The translations under genes were made by a program, and so were the position numbers. A stretch of 64,000 nucleotides of DNA from Bradyrhizobium neotropicale (GTDB lineage Bacteria; Pseudomonadota; Alphaproteobacteria; Rhizobiales; Xanthobacteraceae): contig NZ_LSEF01000063.1 in NCBI RefSeq assembly GCF_001641695.1, forward strand, positions 158,451 through 222,450, read 5' to 3'. Shown piece by piece: positions 43,731 to 54,142 of this stretch. Under the pieces are notes generated by a model. It worked only from the letters and a program-made list of their open reading frames with translations. It was not told the DNA's origin and searched no databases. Position 1 is the first letter of the stretch; the number at the start of each line of letters is the position of its first letter.

Positions 43731-45143
43731 TCAACTTCGTGCAGATGCGCGGCGCATCCATGCCAGAAATGCGGCGCAGATCATGATTAACGTCGCGAAC
43801 AAGGCGAGCGAGACGAAGAATCCTGCGCGCGCTGATTGCAATGATTCGACGGCGAAGAAAACTGCACCGATTGCGGCCACTCCGGCCGCATTTCCGATCT
43901 GCGCTGTCGTGCCGTACATGCCGGATGCAGAGCCTGCAGCAGCGGGCTTCACCGTCGAGAGCACGGCGCCGGAGAGCGGCGCCATCACCAATCCCTGACC
44001 GTAGCCGAAGATGATCATGGTGAGCGCGAGCCAGATCGGCGTCGTCGTATCGACATGGCCCACAACGAATGCCAGTGCTGCGAGGCCCGCGATTTGAAGC
44101 GCGCAGCCCTCGATCAACACCTTGGTGCCGCGATGCCGCGCCCGCGCACCGCTGTGGCGCGACGCCACCACGAAGGCGAGCGCAAGGGGAATGAAGGCCA
44201 TGCCGGCCGACAGCGGCGGGATCCTCAATCCCCGCTGCATGAACAGCGTCATGACCAGATAAAATGACAGATTGGCAACAAAGAAGAAGAATGCCGCGCC
44301 GAGGCCGCGCAGAAAGCCGGCATCCGACAGCAGCGTCAGATCGATCAGCGGCATGCCGCCGGCGCGCGCGACCGCATGTTCGAGCTTGGGGAATGCGGCG
44401 AGGATGACGCCGCCGATCGCCATCACCGCCCACAGCCACGGCGCCCAGCCGACGTCATGGCCGAACAGCAGCGGCCCGATCAGGCCCAACAGACCTGCGA
44501 ACAGGACGACGCTGCCCTTGATGTCGAGCCGGGTCGTGGCGCGGCGCGGCACCGACGGCATGATGCGCCAAGCGGCGGCGGCGATGACGAGTCCGCACGG
44601 CACGTTGACGAAGAATACCGAGCGCCAGCCGGTTCCGGCAAGATCGATCGTGACCAGGAGACCGCCGAGCAGGAAGCCTGCGGCGCCGGCAAGTCCAAGC
44701 ACGATGCCATAGATGCCGAAGGCGCGGCTGCGCGATTCGTCGGTGAAGAGCAGATGCAGCGTCGCCAGCACCTGCGGCACCATCAGCGCCGCGGTCGCGC
44801 CCTGCGCCAGCCGCGCGATGATCAGCTCCGCGCCGGATTGCGCCAGGCCGCACCACAGCGACGTCACGGTGAAACCGAGCACACCGGCCAGGAACACGTT
44901 TTTCGTACCGTGGATGTCGCCGAGCCGGCCGCCGGTGACGACGAGCGTGGCATAGGCGATCAGATAGATCGCAATCACGGATTCGATCTGCGCGGGCGTC
45001 GCTTGCAGATCGATCGCAATCGTGGGGATGGCGACGTTGACCACGAAGGCATCGACCCCGAACATGAACTGCGCGGCCACGACGATCGCCAGCACCCACC
45101 AGCGCCGGGTCGAATCGACTTGTTGTGTGACGATCTGATGCAT
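43731..45143 (-). CDS. DHA2-family MFS exporter
   Basis: Inner-membrane transporter of 470 residues with about 14 helices. The start WWVLAIVVAAQFMFGVDAFVV-type helix 1, GGRLGDIHGTKNVFL (loop 2-3 motif) and GIYGIVLGLAGAAGFLLGGLL (motif C) mark a proton-driven exporter; FVVNVAIPTIA replaces the LDTTIVNVALP form. Unlike the emrB gene in this window it has no membrane fusion partner. ATG at 45143. It is divergent from the LLM oxidoreductase gene; the gap has a TACCTCGGAGGTA palindrome that could bind a regulator of both. Confidence 0.88.
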   Translation of the reverse strand: MHQIVTQQVDSTRRWWVLAIVVAAQFMFGVDAFVVNVAIPTIAIDLQATPAQIESVIAIYLIAYATLVVTGGRLGDIHGTKNVFLAGVLGFTVTSLWCGLAQSGAELIIARLAQGATAALMVPQVLATLHLLFTDESRSRAFGIYGIVLGLAGAAGFLLGGLLVTIDLAGTGWRSVFFVNVPCGLVIAAAAWRIMPSVPRRATTRLDIKGSVVLFAGLLGLIGPLLFGHDVGWAPWLWAVMAIGGVILAAFPKLEHAVARAGGMPLIDLTLLSDAGFLRGLGAAFFFFVANLSFYLVMTLFMQRGLRIPPLSAGMAFIPLALAFVVASRHSGARARHRGTKVLIEGCALQIAGLAALAFVVGHVDTTTPIWLALTMIIFGYGQGLVMAPLSGAVLSTVKPAAAGSASGMYGTTAQIGNAAGVAAIGAVFFAVESLQSARAGFFVSLALFATLIMICAAFLAWMRRASARS

Positions 45144-45203
45144 CGGCGCAGGACCTTCAATGTCGTTGCCCGATGATTTCAGATCGGATGAGGCGCCGGC
45201 GAT

Positions 45204-45216
45204 TACCTCGGAGGTA
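45204..45216. promoter_or_regulatory. Candidate operator between divergent exporter and LLM genes
   Basis: TACCTC-G-GAGGTA, a perfect 13-bp palindrome in the 276-bp divergent gap. Nearby, 45236-45262 has a CTCTCCCCGT / ACGGGGAGAG hairpin. No local regulator gene is evident, so the binding factor is unknown. Confidence 0.4.
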
Positions 45217-45419
45217 GGATTTCCGCGCTTCCTTCGCCTCTCCCCGTAAGAACGGGGAGAGGGAGAGGAGGGATCGTGCTAGCCGAGAAGAAGGCCATTC
45301 CTCTCGTCTCTCCGCATGCCCGCATTCCGTCGCGCGGGATGTGCCGCGATTGCCTTCGCATCCGCCAGCACGTAGCCTCGCGCGGGCAACAAAACAGAAA
45401 ACAAGCCGGAGAGAACGCC

Positions 45420-46655
45420 ATGGCGCGCCTGAAATTCGGAGCCTTTCTTGCCCCGCATCACCCGATCGGGGAGCATCCGATGCTCCAGTTCCGGCGCGAT
45501 CTCGATCTCGTCGAGCAATTAGATAGCCTCGGCTATGACGAGTTCTGGTGCGGCGAGCATCACTCCTCCGGCTGGGAGATGATTGCCTCTCCCGAAATGT
45601 TCCTGGCCGCGGCGGGCGAGCGCACCAAGCGCATCAAGCTCGGCACCGGCGTGGTGTCGCTGCCCTATCATCATCCCTTCAACGTCGCCCAGCGCATGGT
45701 GCAGCTCGATCACATGACCGGCGGCCGCGCCATCTTCGGCTCCGGTCCCGGCGCGCTGGCCTCGGACGCACACACGCTCGGCATCGATCCGATGACCCAG
45801 CGCGACCGCCAGGACGAGGCGATCGGTGTGATCCGCCGTCTCTTCAACGGCGAGCGCGTCACCGCCAGGAGCGACTGGTTCACCATGAACGACGCCGCGC
45901 TCCAGATCCTGCCGCTGCAGGAGGAGATGCCGTTCGTGGTGGCTTCGCAAATCTCGCCGTCCGGCATGACGCTGGCCGGCAAATACGGCATCGGCATCAT
46001 CTCGCTGGGCTCGATGACGACGCAGGGCCTGATGTCGCTCCAGCAGCAATGGCAATTCGCCGAGGATGCCGCGAAGAAGCACGGCACCAAGGTCAATCGC
46101 GCCGACTGGCGCGTGCTCCTGACCTGGCACATCGCCGAGACCCGCGAGCAGGCCCGCCGCGAAGCCGGCGCCGGCCTGATGCGCTGGCACAACGAATATA
46201 ATGTCGGCACGCTGCAACGGCCGGGACTCACGGCATTCTCCTCGCCCGACGAGGCCGTGGACAAGACCGCCTTCGTCGAGGGCGCGGCCTCCACCATCGG
46301 CACGCCCGACGATCTCGTCAAAACCATCAAGAACGTGATGCAGGTGTCCGGCGGCGTCGGGGCCATCATCGGCTTCGTGCACGACTGGGCCAATCCGGAG
46401 AACACCCGCCGGAGCTGGGACCTGGTCGCGCGCTACGTGGTGCCGGAGATCAACGGCTACATCGATGGCCTGCGCAAGTCGCAAAAATTCGTGATCGAGA
46501 ATCGCGCGATCTTCGAACGCGCCGGCCAGGCCGTGATGGCCAAGATCATGGAGAACGAGAAGGCCGCCGAGGCGCTGAAGGTAACCGGCCCGGGCCGCGT
46601 TGCGATTCCGGCCGTGAACGCGCCGGATTTGCAGAAGGAAGCGGCGAAGCGGTAA
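45420..46655 (+). CDS. LLM-class flavin-dependent oxidoreductase
   Basis: Bacterial luciferase-like monooxygenase of 411 residues. Features: MARLKFGAFLAPHHPIGEHP, DEFWCGEHHSSGWEM, the flavin-site region LGTGVVSLPYHHPFNVAQRM, and GGRAIFGSGPGALASDAHTLG. Long Ala/Lys-rich C-terminus. Closest by memory to limonene-type or alkanal monooxygenase-like proteins; reduced flavin must come from a separate reductase, which is not adjacent. ATG at 45420 follows CGGAGAG; 48 residues upstream in frame are promoter DNA. It is followed 126 bp later by a cytochrome P450 reading the same way, hinting at one oxidative pathway. Confidence 0.88.
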   Translation: MARLKFGAFLAPHHPIGEHPMLQFRRDLDLVEQLDSLGYDEFWCGEHHSSGWEMIASPEMFLAAAGERTKRIKLGTGVVSLPYHHPFNVAQRMVQLDHMTGGRAIFGSGPGALASDAHTLGIDPMTQRDRQDEAIGVIRRLFNGERVTARSDWFTMNDAALQILPLQEEMPFVVASQISPSGMTLAGKYGIGIISLGSMTTQGLMSLQQQWQFAEDAAKKHGTKVNRADWRVLLTWHIAETREQARREAGAGLMRWHNEYNVGTLQRPGLTAFSSPDEAVDKTAFVEGAASTIGTPDDLVKTIKNVMQVSGGVGAIIGFVHDWANPENTRRSWDLVARYVVPEINGYIDGLRKSQKFVIENRAIFERAGQAVMAKIMENEKAAEALKVTGPGRVAIPAVNAPDLQKEAAKR

Positions 46656-46781
46656 GTCCCGATCGCAGCCACGCGCTAAATGACGATCACATGTTATCTA
46701 CCGGCCTGTGCTATGCTGCGCGGGCCGCAATAATGCCGTGGTCGCGCTGTTCCGTTCGGCCCGCCAACCGGAGCACTCGTC

Positions 46782-48158
46782 ATGTCGATGCAGAACGTCG
46801 CCTCGCCTGCGCTCGGCTTCGTGTCGCCCAAGCGCAACGAGCTGAAGCATATCCCGGGCGACGAGGGCTGGCCGATCATCGGCAAGACATTCGAGGTGCT
46901 GGCCGACCCGAAGGGCAATGTCGAGGCGTGCGCTGCGAAATACGGTCTCGTCTATCGCACCCACACCTTTGGCCAGACCAACGTCGTGCTGCTCGGACCC
47001 GAGGCCAACGAGTTCGTGCTGTTCGACCAGCAAAAGCTGTTCTCATCGACCCATGGCTGGAACCGCGTGCTCGAACTGTTGTTCCCGCGCGGCCTGATGC
47101 TGCTCGATTTCGAAGAGCACCGCCTGCACCGCAAGGCACTGTCGGTCGCCTTCAAGTCCGGGCCGATGAAGTCCTATCTCATCGACCTCGACAAGGGCAT
47201 CGCAGCGCGGATCGCGCAGTGGAAGGCGAAGCCTGGCGTGATGCAGCTTTATCCGGCGATGAAGCAGCTCACGCTCGATCTCGCCGCGACCTCCTTCCTC
47301 GGCGCCGATATCGGACCGGAGGTCAACGAGATCAACCGCGCTTTTGCCGACATGGTGGCAGCCTCTGTCGCCCCGATCCGCCGTCCGCTGCCGGGCACGC
47401 AGATGGCGCGCGGCGTGGCCGGGCGGAAGCGCGTCGTCGCCTATTTTCGCGAACAGATTCCGCTCCGCCGCGCCAAAGACGGCGGCGAGGACCTGTTCTC
47501 GCAGCTTTGTCGCGCCACCCATGAGGACGGTGCGCTGCTCTCCGAACAGGACATCATCGACCACATGAGCTTCCTGATGATGGCCGCCCACGATACGCTG
47601 ACCTCGTCGCTGACGTCCTTCATCGGCGCGCTCGCGGCGTACCCCGATTGGCAGCAGAGGCTGCGCAGCGAGGTTTTTGCGCTCAGGCTGGCAGCCGACG
47701 CGTCCACAGGCGTTGACGATCTGGAAAAAATGCCGCTGTCGGACATGGCGTTCAGGGAGACGCTACGGATCAGACCACCGGTGCCGTCGATGCCGCGCCG
47801 CGCCATGCGCGATTTCACCTTCAAGGGCTTTGCGATTCCTGCCGGCACCTCGGTCGGCGTCAATCCGCTCTTTACGCACTACATGGAGGACATCTGGCCG
47901 GAGCCGGACCGCTTCGATCCCCTGCGCTTCACCGAGGAGGCACAGCGCAATCGTCACCGCTTCGCCTGGGTGCCGTTCGGCGGCGGCGCGCATATGTGCC
48001 TCGGCCTGCACTTCGCCTACATGCAGGCGAAATGCTTCGCGCGGCATTTCCTGCAGAACATCGAGGTGTCGCTGGAGCCCGGCTACAAGCCTGACTGGCA
48101 GATGTGGCCGATCCCGAAGCCGAGGGACGGGCTGCGGGTGGTGGTCAAGGCGGTGTGA
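46782..48158 (+). CDS. Cytochrome P450
   Basis: Haem monooxygenase of 458 residues: I-helix oxygen-activation motif AAHDTLTS, K-helix ExxR in FRETLRI, and the haem-ligand loop FGGGAHMCLG with C406. The opening KHIPGDEGWPIIGKTFEVLADPKG is reminiscent of CYP120/CYP26-like hydroxylases of lipophilic or isoprenoid substrates rather than CYP101-type enzymes. No ferredoxin or reductase gene is adjacent. ATG at 46782 has CGGAG upstream. Together with the LLM gene upstream and the SDR downstream (opposite strand) it forms an oxidative gene group of unknown substrate. Confidence 0.93.
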   Translation: MSMQNVASPALGFVSPKRNELKHIPGDEGWPIIGKTFEVLADPKGNVEACAAKYGLVYRTHTFGQTNVVLLGPEANEFVLFDQQKLFSSTHGWNRVLELLFPRGLMLLDFEEHRLHRKALSVAFKSGPMKSYLIDLDKGIAARIAQWKAKPGVMQLYPAMKQLTLDLAATSFLGADIGPEVNEINRAFADMVAASVAPIRRPLPGTQMARGVAGRKRVVAYFREQIPLRRAKDGGEDLFSQLCRATHEDGALLSEQDIIDHMSFLMMAAHDTLTSSLTSFIGALAAYPDWQQRLRSEVFALRLAADASTGVDDLEKMPLSDMAFRETLRIRPPVPSMPRRAMRDFTFKGFAIPAGTSVGVNPLFTHYMEDIWPEPDRFDPLRFTEEAQRNRHRFAWVPFGGGAHMCLGLHFAYMQAKCFARHFLQNIEVSLEPGYKPDWQMWPIPKPRDGLRVVVKAV

Positions 48159-48180
48159 ATTCGCCACACGGACAGTAGAT

Positions 48181-48280
48181 CGTAGGGTGGGCAAAGCGAA
48201 GCGTGCCCACCACATCTCCTCCAGGTTCAAGCACCGTTGGTGGGCACGGCGCGCGAAGAACGCGCCTTTGCCCCCCTACG
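48181..48280. repeat. Family A intergenic repeat, copy 5
   Basis: Palindrome of 100 bp with ends CGTAGGGTGGGCAAAGCG and CGCCTTTGCCCCCCTACG and inner GCGTGCCCACCAC / TTGGTGGGCACG arms, between the converging P450 and SDR genes. Confidence 0.83.
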
Positions 48281-48304
48281 GATTCTGCGTCCGGGGCACG
48301 AGAC

Positions 48305-49147
48305 CTACCCCGCCCCCTGATCGAATGCCTTGCGCAGCGCGACATAGCCCTGCTGCTGCTGGCTCCAGTTGCGGCCACCGGTCATGGCGCCGTCGATGAC
48401 GAGATCATGGCCGTTGATGAAGCTCGACTCGTCGCTGGCCAGGAACACCGCGGCGTGCGCGATGTCGTCAGGAAGGCCCGCGCGCGGGATCGGCTGCGCG
48501 CTCTTATAGACCTCGCGCATCACCGCCGGCGTCTTCTCGGCGGCTTCGGTCGTTAGCCCCAGCGCCTTGCCGAAGATGCCGGTCGCGATTGCCCCCGGCG
48601 AGATCGAATTGACCCGCACGTTGGACTCGCCGAGTTCCATTGCCGTGCATTTGGTGAGGTGGATCACCGCGGCCTTGGCCGCACCATAGACCATCGAGGA
48701 GGAGAAACCGGCGAGGCGGCCAGCGATGCTGCCATTGTTGATGATGCTGCCAGACCCCTGCTTCTTCATGTAGGGCGCGGCGTGCTTCATACCGAGCATG
48801 ACGCTCCGCACCAGTGTCGCCATCGCCGCATCGAAGCGCTCGACCTCGAGGCCTTCGATACCGCCGGTTTGTGCCGGTCCGCCGGCGTTGTTGAAGAGGC
48901 AATCGATCCGGCCGAACTTTTCCACCGCAAGCGCGATCAGCGCGCGCATCTGCTCTTCCACCGTCACATCCGTCTGGCGGAAGATACAGGCGGCGCCGAG
49001 TTGTCGCGCCAAAACTTCGCCCTCCGGTATACGGCGACCTGCGATCACAATTTTGGCACCTTCCGCAACGAAGACTTCCGCCGTACGCAGTCCGATTCCG
49101 CTCGTCGCACCGGTGATCACCGCAACCTTGCCGTCCAGCCTGCCCAT
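48305..49147 (-). CDS. Short-chain dehydrogenase/reductase
   Basis: NAD(P)-dependent Rossmann-fold oxidoreductase of 280 residues: cofactor motif TGATSGIG (12-19), NNAG (86-89), and catalytic S140, Y154 and K158 (YGAAK). Classical SDR length plus a Gln-rich tail (NWSQQQQGYVALRKAF). Substrate unknown. ATG at 49147 has AGGGGA upstream; residues further upstream in frame are not supported. Convergent with the P450 gene. Confidence 0.93.
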   Translation of the reverse strand: MGRLDGKVAVITGATSGIGLRTAEVFVAEGAKIVIAGRRIPEGEVLARQLGAACIFRQTDVTVEEQMRALIALAVEKFGRIDCLFNNAGGPAQTGGIEGLEVERFDAAMATLVRSVMLGMKHAAPYMKKQGSGSIINNGSIAGRLAGFSSSMVYGAAKAAVIHLTKCTAMELGESNVRVNSISPGAIATGIFGKALGLTTEAAEKTPAVMREVYKSAQPIPRAGLPDDIAHAAVFLASDESSFINGHDLVIDGAMTGGRNWSQQQQGYVALRKAFDQGAG

Positions 49148-49326
49148 TGAATGTTCCCCTTTTTGAGTGATTTGAGGCCAATTGGCGGGCACCGGTCGAT
49201 GCCGCGGCCGCAATGGCAACTATCCCGCCCCGCTCCCGGCAAGGCAAGCTATGCTTGCGTGCGCGTTATGCGTAACATTCTCACCTGCCGCTCGAATTTC
49301 GAACCCACGACGCGATTGGGCCGCGC

Positions 49327-50292
49327 ATGGTGAAGCTGGTCGACGAATTCCGGAAAGGCTGGCAGGGCGTGGCGCCGCCGTCGCTCGGCCTGAGCCTCGT
49401 CTTCGCGGCGGCCTGCATCGCGCTTGCAACGCTGGCGCGCTGGGGCCTCGCCCATGTCCGCCCTGACGTCTACTTCACTCCGTACTTCCCGGCCGTGTTC
49501 TTTGCCACCGCGTTCGGAGGTTTCCGGATCGGCATTTTGACGGCGATCGTCGGCGGCGTGCTCGGCGTGGTCCTGAACTTCGGCGACACCGTTGCCGACC
49601 ACGCGCGATTTGCACTGATGGCGCTCTATTGGGCCGTCTGTGCGCTCACCATCTGGGGCGTCGAGCACTACCGCACGATGCTGGTGGAGCAGCGCCGGAT
49701 CGCCAAACGCCTGATCGAGGAAGAGGACTATCGCAAGCTCCTGGTCGACGAGCTCCAGCACCGGCTGAAGAACAAGCTCTCGACGGTGCATGCCGTGCTG
49801 CACCAGGTGCTGCACGAGCAGCCGCAGGTCTGGTCCAGGATCGATCCGCGGTTGCGGTCGCTGGCCGCAACCGACGATCTGATCTCGCGGATCGACAATA
49901 CCGGCTGCGACATCCGTGACCTCCTGATCTCGGAGCTCGGTCCCTACGGCCATGTCCGCTTCACGCTCAACGGCGATCGGCTGTTCCTGCCGGCGAAGCT
50001 CGCGGTCACGCTGTCACTGATGTTCCACGAGCTCGCCACCAATGCGGGCAAATACGGCGCCTTCTCCTCGCCGCGCGGACTGCTGCAGGTGTCATGGACC
50101 GTCAACGACGATCGTCTCACCATCACCTGGGATGAAACCGAGGGCCCGACGGTCGACAAGGTGTCCGCACCCGGCTTCGGCACCAAATTGCTGAAGTCGG
50201 CACTGTCCGCCTTCGACGGCAAGACCGAGATCTCGTATCTGAAGACCGGGCTGCATTGCATCATGCAGTGTCGCATCCCGCAAAAGGGATAG
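49327..50292 (+). CDS. HWE-family sensor histidine kinase
   Basis: Membrane kinase of 321 residues. Four hydrophobic segments (about 20-112, DUF4118-like: YFTPYFPAVFFATAFGGFRIG) precede the kinase core. The phospho-acceptor is H145 in ELQHRLKNKLSTVHAVLHQ; the N-box is HELATNAGKYGAFS (234 on) and the defining WxE is W268-D-E270. HWE kinases often signal in the general stress (PhyR) network or to single-domain regulators; no regulator gene is next to it. ATG at 49327. Divergent from the SDR gene. Confidence 0.9.
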   Translation: MVKLVDEFRKGWQGVAPPSLGLSLVFAAACIALATLARWGLAHVRPDVYFTPYFPAVFFATAFGGFRIGILTAIVGGVLGVVLNFGDTVADHARFALMALYWAVCALTIWGVEHYRTMLVEQRRIAKRLIEEEDYRKLLVDELQHRLKNKLSTVHAVLHQVLHEQPQVWSRIDPRLRSLAATDDLISRIDNTGCDIRDLLISELGPYGHVRFTLNGDRLFLPAKLAVTLSLMFHELATNAGKYGAFSSPRGLLQVSWTVNDDRLTITWDETEGPTVDKVSAPGFGTKLLKSALSAFDGKTEISYLKTGLHCIMQCRIPQKG

Positions 50293-50502
50293 CCTCGCCG
50301 CAAACGAAAGCAGATCGCGCGCTTCGCTCGCGGTTTCGCAAGCGCTGTTGACGCTCTGTTAATGACGATCGGCGCCGCGCGTCGCAACGTCGCAAGTTTC
50401 CGCCAAAACACCCTCGTATTTCTGCGGACCCCTTAACCAAACCTAAGAGGGAGCTGCGCATGATCGCGCGCATTGCAAAAGCGCGCCTGAACAAGAAGAT
50501 TC

Positions 50503-52248
50503 ATGAATTCTATGAACGACAACAAATACTCCGGCGCGGGTGAAGCCGAACTCGGATTTCTCAAGGAAATCATTAGAATGCTGCCCGCCGGCCTGACCGT
50601 TCAGGACGCGCGCGGCGACCTTCTCCTGGTTAACGATGCCGCCGCCGCCCAGCTCGGCATGGACGGCAGCCGCCCCGCACACGATCTCGCGCAGCGCCGG
50701 GATGCCTGCCAGCAGGCACTGAAAGCCGGCCAGGCCATCGTCACCGAGGAAGCGCTGCAGGACGGCGCCGCGCGCCAGGTGCTGCTCACCACGCACCGGC
50801 CGGTCCGCCTTTCCGGCCGCGACCTCCTGATCTCGGCCTCCGCGGACATCACCGAGCAGAAGAACTTCGAGGACCAGCTGTTCCGCTCGGCCTATTTCGA
50901 CGAGCTGACCGGGCTGCCGTCACGGCGTGTGATCGAGCATCGCGCAAACAGCATTCTCGCACGCGAGAAGTCCGGCGAACGCTTCGCGCTCGCCTTCCTC
51001 GATGTCGACAATTTCAAGCACATCAACGACTATTACGGCCACGCCGTAGGCGACGCGCTGCTGGTCGAGCTATCGAAGCGGCTCGGCAGGGACTTGCGCG
51101 AAACCGACATGCTGTCGCGCATCTCCGGCGACGAATTCCTGCTCTTGCTCTCGCCGATCGAGAGCGAGCAGGAGGTCGCCGAGTTCATGCAGTCGACGCT
51201 GAAGCGGCTGACCGCACCCTTCTTCATCGATCATTCCGAGATCTTCGCCTCCACCTCCGTCGGCGTCAGCCTGTACCCGGATCACGGCCGCAGCTTCGAG
51301 ATGCTGCGACAGAATGCCGATATCGCGATGTACCGGATCAAGAACAACGGCAAGGGCACGGCGGCCTTCTTCGATTCCAGCATGGAGCGCGAGGCGCTCG
51401 CGCGCATGAAGATCGAGCAGTCGCTGCGGCTCGCGATCCTGGAGAAGCGCTTCTGCTGTGCCTTCCAGTCCAAGGTCGACATCAGGACGCAGGCGGTGAA
51501 GGGCATCGAGGCGCTGGTGCGCCTACGCGACGACGAGGGCGTGATCCAGGCACCCGGCTCGTTCATCAACCTCGCCAGCGAGCTGGGGCTGATCGACGAG
51601 CTGACCCATCTCGTGCTCGCCGAGATCGTGAAGTCGATCGACCTGATCAACGACACGTTCGGCGCCGAAGCCACCATCAGCATCAATGTTGCCGCCAAGC
51701 AGGCCGGCAATCCCGAATTCATGCGCACCTTCGCGCAGGCGCTGGAGGAGACCGGCTTTCCCCAGCGCTTCATGATCGAGGTGACGGAAGACGCGTTCGT
51801 GGCCAAGAATCATTTCCAGGCCGAGATCCTGCCGATGTTCCGCAAGCTCGGCGTCGGCATCTCCATCGACGATTTCGGCACCGGCTATTCCTCGCTGTCT
51901 GCGCTCGCCGACATCACCGCCGACGAGATCAAGATCGACCGCTCCTTCATCACCGACATCCATAAGCGTCCGCGCAGCCAGGGCATCTTGCGCGCGATCG
52001 AATCCTTGAGCGAAGCGCTCGGAATGACCGTCGTCGCCGAGGGGCTCGAGTCCTACGAGGAGCTGGCCTATCTGCAGGCCGCAACCAAGATCCGCTACGC
52101 GCAGGGCTATTACTTCGCCCGGCCGATCTTCCTGGAGGAGCTGAAGCTGGCAACGCCGGCCTCCAGCGAGGCGCGCGTCAGCGTCGCAAGCCGCCCGATG
52201 CAGCAAAACCGCCAGGGCTATTCGCGCGCGAGCGGGTACCGGCGGTAG
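50503..52248 (+). CDS. PAS-GGDEF-EAL cyclic di-GMP signalling protein
   Basis: Cytosolic protein of 581 residues. An N-terminal PAS-like domain (about 15-120) precedes a GGDEF domain whose active loop reads SGDEF (208-212) with an intact inhibitory I-site RETD (199-202). An EAL domain follows with E336-A-L and DDFGTGYSSL. The SGDEF variant is often still catalytic; both synthesis and hydrolysis of c-di-GMP are possible. No membrane helix is visible. ATG at 50503, with a second ATG three codons on. Stands alone after a 210-bp gap that shows no gene. Confidence 0.92.
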   Translation: MNSMNDNKYSGAGEAELGFLKEIIRMLPAGLTVQDARGDLLLVNDAAAAQLGMDGSRPAHDLAQRRDACQQALKAGQAIVTEEALQDGAARQVLLTTHRPVRLSGRDLLISASADITEQKNFEDQLFRSAYFDELTGLPSRRVIEHRANSILAREKSGERFALAFLDVDNFKHINDYYGHAVGDALLVELSKRLGRDLRETDMLSRISGDEFLLLLSPIESEQEVAEFMQSTLKRLTAPFFIDHSEIFASTSVGVSLYPDHGRSFEMLRQNADIAMYRIKNNGKGTAAFFDSSMEREALARMKIEQSLRLAILEKRFCCAFQSKVDIRTQAVKGIEALVRLRDDEGVIQAPGSFINLASELGLIDELTHLVLAEIVKSIDLINDTFGAEATISINVAAKQAGNPEFMRTFAQALEETGFPQRFMIEVTEDAFVAKNHFQAEILPMFRKLGVGISIDDFGTGYSSLSALADITADEIKIDRSFITDIHKRPRSQGILRAIESLSEALGMTVVAEGLESYEELAYLQAATKIRYAQGYYFARPIFLEELKLATPASSEARVSVASRPMQQNRQGYSRASGYRR

Positions 52249-52284
52249 GGGGCGCGACGCGATCATGCGATGAGCTGATCATTC

Positions 52285-52415
52285 CGTCATCCTGAGGTGC
52301 GAGACCCACGATGCGAATGCATCGTGGGTCGAGCCTCGAAGGATGAACGGCCGGGATGCAGCCGGGCCGTCGCCCTTCGAGGGTCGCTGGAGAAGCGGCC
52401 ACCTCAGGGTGACGG
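52285..52415. repeat. Family C intergenic repeat, diverged copy
   Basis: Begins CGTCATCCTGAGGTGCGAG and ends CGGCCACCTCAGGGTGACG. It includes the inverted pair ACCCACGATGCG / CGCATCGTGGGT-like at 52306-52330 and CGAGCCTCGAAGGATGAACGG. It separates the GGDEF-EAL gene from the sigma-54 activator gene. Confidence 0.68.
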
Positions 52416-52506
52416 GGATAGATCGAGAGCGGCTCATCCACCAAATCCCGCTTTGAAATTGCTACCCTTTTGGTAATAAGCAGGTGGACTTCGTCCGAGG
52501 TACGCC

Positions 52507-53946
<1,440 letters not shown>

Positions 53947-53963
53947 ATTACGAGACACGGGAC

Positions 53964-53988
53964 TGTCCGGAGTCTCGGATTCCGGACA
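53964..53988. promoter_or_regulatory. Candidate upstream activating sequence for the sigma-54 activator
   Basis: TGTCCGGA (53964-53971) and TCCGGACA (53981-53988) form perfect 8-bp inverted arms with a 9-bp spacer, 79 bp before the -24 element. Fis-type activator dimers bind such repeats at about -100 to -150. Seen directly; binding inferred. Confidence 0.6.
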
Positions 53989-54066
53989 CGGCGTCTTGCG
54001 CCCTTTTCCCGGACCAGGCGCAGGAAATGCCGGGTTTTCAGCCATTTTGCGCAAACCGACCGCAAC

Positions 54067-54082
54067 TGGCGCGGAGCTTGCT
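54067..54082 (+). promoter_or_regulatory. Sigma-54 (-24/-12) promoter
   Basis: TGGCGCGGAGCTTGCT fits TGGC(A/G)C(G/A)-N4-TTGC(A/T) exactly, with the invariant GG and GC 10 nt apart. The expected transcript start is near 54093, about 50 bp before the transporter ATG at 54143. A TTTGCGCAAA palindrome lies at 54046-54055. Confidence 0.75.
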
Positions 54083-54142
54083 CTTCGCTTTGCACAATGA
54101 CGCATGCTGCAAATGCGCATTCGCAACCAGGGAGGACGCAAG

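Noticed and set aside
45236..45262. CTCTCCCCGT/ACGGGGAGAG hairpin as a terminator for the LLM gene
   Set aside because: It lies upstream of the gene in a divergent promoter gap, has no T-tract and looks like a short repeat unit.
14293..48280. CRISPR array suspected from recurring intergenic repeats
   Set aside because: The copies are 100-bp palindromes tens of kilobases apart, with no regular spacers and no cas genes.
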